Made by a program: the position numbers and the translations under genes. The notes under the pieces were generated by a model. It was not told the DNA's origin, made no database searches, and saw only the letters and a program-made list of their open reading frames with translations. Source: Pseudonocardiales bacterium (GTDB lineage Bacteria > Actinomycetota > Actinomycetes > Mycobacteriales > Pseudonocardiaceae). Taken from it: a DNA stretch of 9,716 nt. This document shows, one piece after another, positions 1-4,842 of this stretch. The stretch spans positions 1-9,716 of the forward strand of contig JAODNG010000569.1 in NCBI GenBank assembly GCA_025465385.1, in the 5' to 3' direction. Position 1 is the stretch's first letter. Each line of letters opens with the position of its first letter.

Positions 1-217
1 GCAGTGCCTGGGCGGCCTTTTCCAACGAATCCGCGCACCGCTGCTGCGGTCCGGCAAGCAATCCGGCGATCGGCCGGCACAACAGCCCGTAGGCATTGTC
101 CATGCCGGCGACCTGCCGCCCGGCATCCGCGGCGGTGCCGGCGCGAGTGGCGAAATCGTCGACGGCGGTGCCGTGGTCACGGAGCTGGTCGGCATCGACG
201 TGAAAACTGTGACCCAT
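1..217 (-). CDS. EspC-like type VII secretion target protein, N-terminal part (runs off left edge)
   Basis: The frame starts at ATG 217 and is open for 72 codons to the window edge, so the C-terminus is missing. It begins MGHSFHVDADQLRDHGTAVD and contains AYGLLCRPIAGLL near residues 43-55. That is the pattern of short EspC / ESX-1 secretion-associated proteins: an HVD-x-x-x-LR opening, a helical amphipathic stretch, then a central AYG-x-LC-x-P. Such proteins are helical partners or substrates exported by ESX (type VII) systems. No signal peptide or membrane segment is seen, as expected for that route. An AGGAG lies 10 bases upstream. The YbaB-like gene ends 17 bp before it on the same strand, so the two are probably co-transcribed. 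In other actinobacteria such a pair often precedes a large secreted effector, which would lie beyond the left edge. The family call comes from pattern recognition, without a profile search. Confidence 0.68.
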   Translation of the reverse strand, partial: MGHSFHVDADQLRDHGTAVDDFATRAGTAADAGRQVAGMDNAYGLLCRPIAGLLAGPQQRCADSLEKAAQAL

Positions 218-234
218 GGCGTCGCATCTCCTGG

Positions 235-729
235 TCAGCGAAGGTAGGAGGACTGGCCGAGATCGTCGTCGTCATCGGGTCGGCGGGTCGCACGGGCGGG
301 CCGCGCCGATGCGTCCTCGGGAATGTCCGGGAAGCGGTCGCGGTAGCTGGCGACGATCCGTGCGGCGGCATCGTCGCTGTCCGGGAGCGACACCGTCACC
401 AGGTCCTGTACCTGCGCCGCCAGGGTGCTGTGGGCACGCCGCAGGCAGGTCATCAACTCCGCGGACAACCGGGCCGGGTCTCCGGCCCGAGCCCGGTCGG
501 TGAGAGTCAGCTCGGTCGGGACCCCCTGGGCGTCCACACTTACCCGAACCATGCCGTCCGCCGAGGTCTCGGTCACTACCAGGTGGGACATCTCATCCTG
601 CAGGCCGCGATAGGTCTGGGCCTTGCGTTGGAGCTGCTCGGCCCACTCGATCAGGCCTTGGCCTGCCTGGCCCGGGTCAACAGCGAAGTCGGGACCCGGG
701 GCGAAGTCGGGACTCGGATTGTGAATCAT
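235..729 (-). CDS. YbaB/EbfC-family nucleoid-associated-like protein, 164 aa
   Basis: This 164-residue protein has a YbaB-like core at about residues 28-118: a helix (GLIEWAEQLQRKAQTYRGLQ), a beta section with VRVSVDAQGVPTELTLTD, and a second helix (RLSAELMTCLRRAHSTLAAQ). The 'V-x-V-x-A-x-G-x-x-x-x-L-x-L' strand pair and flanking helices are typical of the family. Classical YbaB/EbfC is about 100-110 aa and binds DNA as a dimer. This longer form has a Pro/Asp-rich N-terminal tail and an acidic, disordered-looking C-terminal tail (PDDDDD near residues 151-156). Longer forms of this type commonly sit beside EspC/WXG100-like genes in actinobacteria, where their role is unproven; they may be regulators or secretion partners. 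The ATG at 729 has only a weak SD: AGGAG is 14 bases away. The gene leads into the EspC-like gene. Confidence 0.7.
   Translation of the reverse strand: MIHNPSPDFAPGPDFAVDPGQAGQGLIEWAEQLQRKAQTYRGLQDEMSHLVVTETSADGMVRVSVDAQGVPTELTLTDRARAGDPARLSAELMTCLRRAHSTLAAQVQDLVTVSLPDSDDAAARIVASYRDRFPDIPEDASARPARATRRPDDDDDLGQSSYLR
683..718. repeat. Tandem 18-bp duplication inside the YbaB-like gene
   Basis: Two adjacent 18-base units, 683-700 and 701-718, are identical at 16 of 18 positions. Both begin GCGAAGTCGGGAC. On the coding (minus) strand they encode the repeated PDFA words in the N-terminal tail (SPDFAPGPDFAVD, residues 6-18). The unit length is a multiple of three, so the frame is kept. It looks like a recent slippage duplication in a tolerant, disordered part of the protein. 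Confidence 0.75.
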
Positions 730-748
730 TTGATCTCAACTTTCTCCT

Positions 749-762
749 ATGGCGTGCGCCAT
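749..762. promoter_or_regulatory. Palindrome ATGGCG-TG-CGCCAT upstream of the YbaB-like gene
   Basis: A perfect 6-2-6 inverted repeat lies 20 bp upstream of the ATG of the YbaB-like gene and 17 bp past the stop of the small upstream ORF. Its position fits a regulator operator in the 5' region, and the YbaB-like protein itself could in principle bind it. It could also be a short hairpin in the leader RNA. No regulator can be named. Confidence 0.35.
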
Positions 763-778
763 CGACCGCGTGAGCACA

Positions 779-949
779 TTACGTGCCCCGACGCGATCTG
801 TTAAGGAATCCGCGCCGGGGTCGGTGTCCTTCCAATGCGATGCGCTGGCGCCGCCGTTGCAACAACTGACGACGCTTCATTGAGAGGAAGGCGGCGAAGC
901 CGAAGAGCCCGATCCAGACCAGTACGGTCAATGCGATGTCGAGCAGCAA
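779..949 (-). CDS. Possible small single-pass membrane protein, 56 aa
   Basis: The frame is open from TTG 949 to TAA at 779. GGAGG lies 9 bases before this TTG, which makes it a better start than the upstream TTG at 979. The product has a clear hydrophobic helix at residues 2-24 (LLDIALTVLVWIGLFGFAAF) followed by a very basic cytoplasmic tail (MKRRQLLQRRRQR). That gives an N-out/C-in topology by the positive-inside rule. Most helix codons end in G or C, as in real genes of this genome. The reading frame stops 49 bp before the YbaB-like gene on the same strand. I do not recognise a family. If it is not real, 730-1077 is a 348-bp divergent intergenic region. Confidence 0.42.
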   Translation of the reverse strand: MLLDIALTVLVWIGLFGFAAFLSMKRRQLLQRRRQRIALEGHRPRRGFLNRSRRGT

Positions 950-1077
950 CGTATTTCGCCTCCACGGCCGTGGCCGCAACGTGTGCGGTCATCCTGAGAC
1001 CTGCGCGCCGGGGACTGTACCGGCCCGTCCGGTCGTCCCCGCAGCGGTACCGTGATCAGTGGCGACGAGGAGGAGTC

Positions 1078-1569
1078 TTGCCCTACCCAGAAGACCTGCT
1101 GCTGGACGACGAGCAGGTCGTGGTCCACAAGCATCCGCACTGGAAGATGCTGGTAGTGCCGGTGCTGGCATTCCTGTTGATCGTGGGGATTGGCTCTTAC
1201 CTTGCGGCGTTGACCGCTGGGCATTCTTGGCAGCTCTACGGATGGAGCGCGCTGGCGGTGCTCGGTGGTATCGGCGTGCTGTGGTTGACCCTGGTGCCGC
1301 TACTACGCTGGGGCACCACGCATTTCGTGCTCACCACCAGGCGGGTGCTGGTCAGGGAGGGCATCCTGACCCGCAGCGGCATCGACATCCCGACCAACCG
1401 GATCAACACTGTGCAGTCCCGGGCTTCGTTCCTCGATCGGATACTGGGCTGTGGAACGTTGATCATCGAGTCGGCCTCCGATGAGCCGCTGGAGTTCGAT
1501 GGCATCCCGCAGGTCGAGCGGGTGCGTTCACTGCTGTACTACGAGGTCAACCCGGGACCTGCCGCGTGA
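1078..1569 (+). CDS. Membrane protein with bacterial PH domain (bPH2), 163 aa, Rv3278c-like
   Basis: I chose TTG 1078 as the start. It gives MPYPEDLLLDDEQVVVHKHP, close to the known N-terminus of actinobacterial homologues, and AGGAGG at 1068-1073 lies 4 bases upstream. The frame is open further back to 835 but that part is compositionally unlike protein. Two membrane helices follow (about 25-47 and 53-77, joined by a short loop), then a cytoplasmic PH-like domain at about 80-158 containing THFVLTTRRVLVREGILTRS and IPTNRINTVQS. These proteins resemble M. tuberculosis Rv3278c, which sits beside the GtrA-purK-purE genes; their function is unknown. A TANNNT box (TACCGT, 1048-1053) could be the -10 element, giving a short leader with SD. 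The stop codon overlaps the start of the next gene. Confidence 0.88.
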   Translation: MPYPEDLLLDDEQVVVHKHPHWKMLVVPVLAFLLIVGIGSYLAALTAGHSWQLYGWSALAVLGGIGVLWLTLVPLLRWGTTHFVLTTRRVLVREGILTRSGIDIPTNRINTVQSRASFLDRILGCGTLIIESASDEPLEFDGIPQVERVRSLLYYEVNPGPAA

Positions 1570-2567
1570 TGACCGCCCGGGACGTCGGCTTACCTGACCG
1601 GCACCCTGCGTCGGGGCTGCCTGAGCGGGTGACGATCTGGGAAGTCGGGGCGCGCGACGGTCTGCAGAACGAGTCAGCGGTGGTTCCCGTCGAGGTCAAG
1701 GCCGAGTTCCTGGACCGGTTGGCCAGCGCGGGGTTGCGGGTTATCGAGGCAACCAGCTTCGTGCACCCGCGGTGGGTGCCGCAGCTCGCCGACGCCAACG
1801 AGCTGCTCGAGCGGTTGATCCCCCGCAACGGGGTGCGCTACCCGGTGTTGGTACCCAACGAGCGGGGCCTGGATCGGGCGCTGGCGGCCGGCGTCACCGA
1901 CATCGCGATCTTCGCCTCGGCCACGGACAGCTTCGCGCGACGCAACCTCAACCGTGACCTCGAGGCGCAGTTCGCGATGTTCTCGCCGGTGCTGCGCCGG
2001 GCTGCGGCGAAGGGCTTCGGAGTGCGCGGGTACGTCTCGATGTGCTTCGGCGATCCGTGGGAGGGCGCTGTGGCCGTCGACCAGGTCGTCGGTGTCGGCT
2101 GCAGGCTGCTCGACCTGGGCTGTGACCAACTCTCCCTGGGCGACACCATCGGGGTGGCCACTCCAGGTCACGTGGTCGCGTTGCTCGACGGCTTCGCCCG
2201 CGCCGGCGTCGGCACCGATGCCCTCGCGGTGCACTTCCACGACACCTACGGCCAGGCGCTGTCCAACACCCTGGCCGCCCTGCGCGCGGGGGTGAGCTGC
2301 GTGGACGCCTCGGCCGGGGGGCTGGGTGGCTGCCCCTACGCCGAGTCGGCCACCGGCAACCTCGCCACCGAGGACCTGGTGTGGATGCTCGACGGGCTGG
2401 GTATCGAGCACGGGGTCGATCTCGAGGCGCTGGTGCGGACCAGCCTCTGGATGGCCGACCAACTCGGCAGGCCCTCGCCATCCCGGGTCGTCAATGCCGT
2501 TGGTGGTTCTTCAAGGACCACCAAGTCGCATTCAGCAGCCTCAGCGGGGCAAAAAAGGTGCGAATAA
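1566..2567 (+). CDS. mvaB: Hydroxymethylglutaryl-CoA lyase (HMG-CoA lyase) with unusual C-terminal extension
   Basis: This TIM-barrel lyase splits HMG-CoA into acetyl-CoA and acetoacetate, the last step of leucine breakdown. Counting from GTG 1566, the motifs are: GARDGLQNE (29-36) with the catalytic Arg30 and metal-binding Asp31; EATSFVHPRWVPQLAD (61-76); metal ligands in HFHD (223-226); and the GGLGGCPYAESATGN loop with the active-site Cys256. The conserved protein ends at about GRPSPSRVVNA (residue 311). A further 22 residues, rich in Ser, Lys and Thr, have no counterpart that I know of and are encoded by hairpin DNA. The start overlaps the TGA of the PH gene: GTG 1566 or ATG 1569. No strong SD is seen, so translation is probably coupled. 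Usual neighbours in a leucine degradation cluster (acyl-CoA carboxylase, isovaleryl-CoA dehydrogenase) are absent. Confidence 0.92.
   Translation: MMTARDVGLPDRHPASGLPERVTIWEVGARDGLQNESAVVPVEVKAEFLDRLASAGLRVIEATSFVHPRWVPQLADANELLERLIPRNGVRYPVLVPNERGLDRALAAGVTDIAIFASATDSFARRNLNRDLEAQFAMFSPVLRRAAAKGFGVRGYVSMCFGDPWEGAVAVDQVVGVGCRLLDLGCDQLSLGDTIGVATPGHVVALLDGFARAGVGTDALAVHFHDTYGQALSNTLAALRAGVSCVDASAGGLGGCPYAESATGNLATEDLVWMLDGLGIEHGVDLEALVRTSLWMADQLGRPSPSRVVNAVGGSSRTTKSHSAASAGQKRCE
2500..2524. other. Small hairpin at the end of the conserved lyase coding region
   Basis: TTGGTGGTTC (2500-2509) and GGACCACCAA (2515-2524) form a 10-bp stem with one G-U type pair and a 5-base TTCAA loop. It sits exactly where the conserved C-terminus of HMG-CoA lyases ends and 3 bp before a larger hairpin. 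No T-run follows it. It may be part of the termination region or a remnant of the sequence event that extended the gene. Confidence 0.45.
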
Positions 2568-2589
2568 TCCCGCTGAGACCGCTGAATGC
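2528..2589. terminator. 21-bp-stem hairpin between convergent lyase and carbonic anhydrase genes, probable bidirectional terminator
   Basis: Arm 2528-2548 pairs with 2569-2589 at 19 of 21 positions around a 20-base loop (2549-2568). The arms begin and end with GCATTCAGC / GCTGAATGC. It lies between the converging ends of the lyase gene (stop 2567) and the carbonic anhydrase gene (stop 2620), so it can end both transcripts. There is no U-tract after either arm, which is common for actinobacterial terminators. The lyase frame runs through the left arm and stops in the loop. Confidence 0.65.
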
Positions 2590-2617
2590 GAACGCTCCTG
2601 AAGGGTCAGCTACCCGT

Positions 2618-3106
2618 TCACAAGACCTCGTTCAGCTTGCCTTTTGTGACGTCGAAGACGAAGCCGCGGATCTGGTCCTTGTGCGGTACGAACGGGCTCG
2701 CCTTGATCCGGGCGATCGACTGCCGGACATCCTCGTCGAGATCTGGAAAGGCCTCCGCGCTCCACGAGGGCTTGATCCCGGTTTCGTCCTGAATCGACTT
2801 CTTGAAGTCGTCATCGGTGAAGGTGAGCATTCCGCAGTCGGTGTGGTGGATGAGGATGATCTCCTGAGTACCGAGCAGCCGCTGGCTGATGGTAAGCGAA
2901 CGGATCTCATCGTCGGTGACCACGCCACCTGCGTTGCGGATGACGTGCGCCTCACCCTCGTTGAGGCCCAGGATGCGGTAGACGTCGAGGCGCGCGTCCA
3001 TGCAGGCGACGACGGCAACGTGCTTGGCGGGCGGCAGGGGCAGCGGCCCGGAGAAGGTCTCGGCGTAACGGGAGTTGTTGGCGAGCAGGTCATCGGTAAC
3101 GGACAC
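2618..3106 (-). CDS. canA: Beta-class carbonic anhydrase, CanA (Rv1284) type, 162 aa
   Basis: The enzyme interconverts CO2 and bicarbonate in the cytoplasm. GTG 3106 is the start, with AGGAGA 4 bases upstream, and it gives MSVTDDLLANNSRYAE, very close to M. tuberculosis Rv1284 (MTVTDDYLANN; 163 aa). The zinc ligands and active-site dyad are in VACMDARLD (Cys35, Asp37, Arg39) and HHTDCGM (His88, Cys91), at the same residue numbers as in Rv1284. HVIRNAGGVVTDD (54-66) and TDDDFKKSIQDETGIKPSW are also characteristic of this subgroup. The gene converges with the lyase gene and follows hisN on the same strand after 224 bp. That gap makes an independent promoter likely. Bicarbonate supply suits the carboxylation chemistry nearby, since PurK uses bicarbonate, but that link is inference. 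Confidence 0.93.
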   Translation of the reverse strand: MSVTDDLLANNSRYAETFSGPLPLPPAKHVAVVACMDARLDVYRILGLNEGEAHVIRNAGGVVTDDEIRSLTISQRLLGTQEIILIHHTDCGMLTFTDDDFKKSIQDETGIKPSWSAEAFPDLDEDVRQSIARIKASPFVPHKDQIRGFVFDVTKGKLNEVL

Positions 3107-3330
3107 AGAGTCTCCTGGTGTGCGGGGATGAAGTGGACACCGGGGATCGGCCGCGCGGGGCGGAAAAGGCCATGCGCCAACGCGCGGCCTACCTACAGAA
3201 CTGGTCGAAAGCGTGCATGCGCCGGCTCGGCCAGAACTGCTCGAGGACAGCACGCCGCATGCACATATCCTTACCTGCCGATAGCCTGGCGGGCAAGAGC
3301 CGATGAGGTTACCTAGCGACCGGTACCCAA
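3107..3330 (-). promoter_or_regulatory. 224-bp leader of canA with a 13-bp direct repeat
   Basis: No gene is evident here. Two direct copies of CAGAACTGSTCGA (plus strand) lie at 3196-3208 and 3232-3244. They match at 12 of 13 bases, with starts 36 bp apart. GTGCATGC (3213-3220) and GCATGCAC (3257-3264) form an inverted pair around the second copy. On the minus strand a TTGCCC / TAAGGA pair with a 17-base gap reads toward canA upstream of the repeats; it is only a weak promoter match. The repeats would then fall in the transcribed leader. They may be binding sites for an unknown regulator. Confidence 0.35.
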
Positions 3331-4119
3331 TCAGGGCTGCTGGAGCAGTGTTAATGCGGCGTCGTGGAGCAGTCCGTTGGATGACAGCGCTGTGCCGCCG
3401 TCGTACCGGGCGACCCCGTCGAGGTCGGTGAACCGACCACCGGCCTGCTGCACCAACACCTGGACGGCGGCCACATCCCAGGGGTTGACGATCGGTTCTG
3501 CGGCCAGATCGATCGCTCCCTCGGCGACCAGGCAGTGCTGCCAGAAGTCGCCGAAGGCGCGGCTCTCCCACGTTGCGTCCACCAGCGAGAGGTAAGACTC
3601 CCGGCTGCGGTGCTCCGTCCAGCTGCCCAAATCGGTAGTGGACAGGTAGGCATCGGCGAGGTCACCGACACCGGAGACCGCGATCGTCCGGCTGGTCCCA
3701 TTCGCGTCTCGGGTGTGGGCACCCGCCCCGGTGGCGGCCCACCAGCGCCGTCGCAGCGCTGGCGCGCTGATCACGCCGACCGCCGGCGCCCCGTCTTCGA
3801 CGAGTGCGATCAGAGTGGCCCAGACCGGCACACCACGCAGGAAATTCTTCGTTCCGTCGATCGGGTCAAGCAGCCAGGCCCGACCGGCATCGCCAGACGT
3901 TCCGCCGCGCTCCTCACCCACCACCGCGTCGCGCGGCCGCTGGACCCGCAGCAGCGCGCGGATCGCGTCCTCGACGGCGAGGTCAGCGTCGGTGACCGGG
4001 GTCCGGTCGGGTTTGCGGTCGACCCGCAGATCCGCCGCGCCCGCCCGGTCCAACGTGATCCGGTCCGCGGAATCGGCCAGGGTCAGGGCCAAGGCAAGAT
4101 CACCCGTAAGGTCGGTCAT
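3331..4119 (-). CDS. hisN: Histidinol-phosphatase, inositol-monophosphatase family (HisN), 262 aa
   Basis: This is a metal-dependent phosphatase of the IMPase fold; the actinobacterial HisN removes phosphate from L-histidinol phosphate in histidine synthesis. The motifs are: TPVTDADLAVE (40-50); GEE (68-70) with a metal-binding Glu; DPIDGTKNFLRGVPVWA (85-101) with the metal ligands Asp85 and Asp88; and the C-terminal NPWDVAAVQ (212-220) with Asp215. DPIDGTKNF-x-RGVPVW, APALRRRWWA and FGDFWQHCLVAEGA are close to M. tuberculosis HisN (Rv3137), which favours HisN over SuhB/ImpA-type inositol phosphatases. The start ATG 4119 gives the expected N-terminus, but no clear SD precedes it. It is divergent from the response regulator gene with only 37 bp between them. 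No other his gene is present in the window. Confidence 0.83.
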   Translation of the reverse strand: MTDLTGDLALALTLADSADRITLDRAGAADLRVDRKPDRTPVTDADLAVEDAIRALLRVQRPRDAVVGEERGGTSGDAGRAWLLDPIDGTKNFLRGVPVWATLIALVEDGAPAVGVISAPALRRRWWAATGAGAHTRDANGTSRTIAVSGVGDLADAYLSTTDLGSWTEHRSRESYLSLVDATWESRAFGDFWQHCLVAEGAIDLAAEPIVNPWDVAAVQVLVQQAGGRFTDLDGVARYDGGTALSSNGLLHDAALTLLQQP

Positions 4120-4144
4120 AGCCGCACAGGCTGCCAGGTGGTCC

Positions 4145-4157
4145 TAGTCTGATGGTG
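4145..4157 (+). promoter_or_regulatory. -10 element of a probable leaderless promoter for the response regulator gene
   Basis: TAGTCT (4145-4150) matches the actinobacterial TANNNT -10 consensus and ends six bases before GTG 4157, so transcription would start on the first base of the start codon. There is no SD before this GTG. No clear -35 is seen. On the opposite strand GTCCTA (4141-4146) reads TAGGAC, a poorer box toward hisN that overlaps this one. Confidence 0.5.
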
Positions 4158-4810
4158 TGCCCACTGTGCTGCTCGTCGAAGACGACACCGGCATCGCCGT
4201 GCCACTGTCTCGCGCCTTGCAGCGGGAGGGTCACGAGGTGCTGGTAGTCGGTGACGGCCACACCGCGCTGGCCCGCGCCAACGACGAGGAGGTCGACCTG
4301 CTGGTCCTCGACCTCGGGCTGCCGGGGATGGATGGTCTGGATGTCTGCCGCCGGCTGCGTCGGGTTCGCCCGGACGTCCCAGTGCTGAAGCTGACCGCCC
4401 GAACCGATGAAGAGGACTTCGTCGTCGGGCTCGACGCCGGCGCCAACGACTACGTCGCCAAGCCGTTCCGGTTGGCCGAGCTGCTCGCCAGAGTGCGCGC
4501 GCTGCTGCGCCGGAGCGTGCCCGACGCGCTGGAGGTGGGTGGGGTGCGGATGGACCTCGCCGGTCGCCGGGTGCTCATCGACGGTACTGAGGTTGGCCTG
4601 GCGAACAAGGAGTTCGAGCTGCTGCGAGTATTGCTGTCCCGGTCGGGTCAGGTGGTCAGCCGGGAGGAGATCCTGCGTGAGGTGTGGAAGGGCCTGGAGC
4701 TCAAGAACACCAAAACGTTGGACATGCACATGTCGTGGCTACGCCGCAAGATCGGTAGCAGTCGGATCGCCACCGTCCGGGGGGTCGGGTTTCGCTTCGA
4801 TGCGCTGTAG
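4157..4810 (+). CDS. OmpR/PhoB-family response regulator, 217 aa
   Basis: The N-terminal receiver domain (1-118) has the acidic pair Glu8/Asp9/Asp10 in LLVEDD, the phosphoacceptor Asp52 in LLVLDLGLPGMDG, Thr80 in LTAR and Lys102 in YVAKPF. The C-terminal winged-helix domain (about 124-216) has the OmpR pattern L-x-x-KEFELLRVLLSRSGQVVSREEIL, then DMHMSWLRRKIG and VRGVGFRF, and binds promoter DNA as a dimer after phosphorylation. The residue before Leu79 is Lys (PVLKLTAR), where a hydrophobic residue such as Met is usual. It is followed after 31 bp by its presumed histidine kinase. The stimulus and target genes cannot be told from the sequence. GTG 4157 has a leaderless layout. Confidence 0.95.
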   Translation: MPTVLLVEDDTGIAVPLSRALQREGHEVLVVGDGHTALARANDEEVDLLVLDLGLPGMDGLDVCRRLRRVRPDVPVLKLTARTDEEDFVVGLDAGANDYVAKPFRLAELLARVRALLRRSVPDALEVGGVRMDLAGRRVLIDGTEVGLANKEFELLRVLLSRSGQVVSREEILREVWKGLELKNTKTLDMHMSWLRRKIGSSRIATVRGVGFRFDAL

Positions 4811-4829
4811 AAATGTCTCGTAACCGGCG

Positions 4830-4842
4830 TAGCGTTCCGTCG
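4830..4842 (+). promoter_or_regulatory. -10 element of a possible separate leaderless promoter for the histidine kinase
   Basis: In the 31-bp gap after the response regulator stop, TAGCGT (4830-4835) fits TANNNT and ends six bases before GTG 4842. No SD precedes this GTG, which argues for leaderless initiation rather than only read-through from the regulator gene. A matching -35 is not evident. Confidence 0.42.

Noticed and set aside
4..804. Long plus-strand ORF (266 aa)
   Set aside because: It is antisense to the EspC-like and YbaB-like genes; its product is Arg/Pro-rich with no domain, a normal GC-rich shadow.
801..992. 63-aa minus-strand ORF
   Set aside because: It overlaps the possible small membrane protein in another frame and has neither hydrophobic helix nor recognisable family.
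835..1077. N-terminal extension of the PH-domain protein back to ATG 835
   Set aside because: The extra 81 residues are Arg/Ala-rich without homology, while TTG 1078 has an AGGAGG and restores the family N-terminus.
1674..2462. 262-aa minus-strand ORF inside the lyase gene
   Set aside because: The plus frame is an unmistakable HMG-CoA lyase; the antisense product lacks any motif.
3140..3260. Possible tRNA or small RNA between canA and hisN
   Set aside because: I looked for a cloverleaf with acceptor stem, anticodon arm and T-arm TTCGA-type loop on both strands and could not build one.
2381..3316. 311-aa plus-strand ORF
   Set aside because: It is antisense to canA, whose zinc-binding motifs and Rv1284-like length are clear.
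3107..3571. Upstream extension of the carbonic anhydrase frame
   Set aside because: GTG 3106 has a good SD and gives the exact Rv1284-type N-terminus; the extension is low-complexity and overlaps hisN.
4100..4729. 209-aa minus-strand ORF
   Set aside because: It is antisense to the response regulator, which is complete with all receiver and winged-helix motifs.
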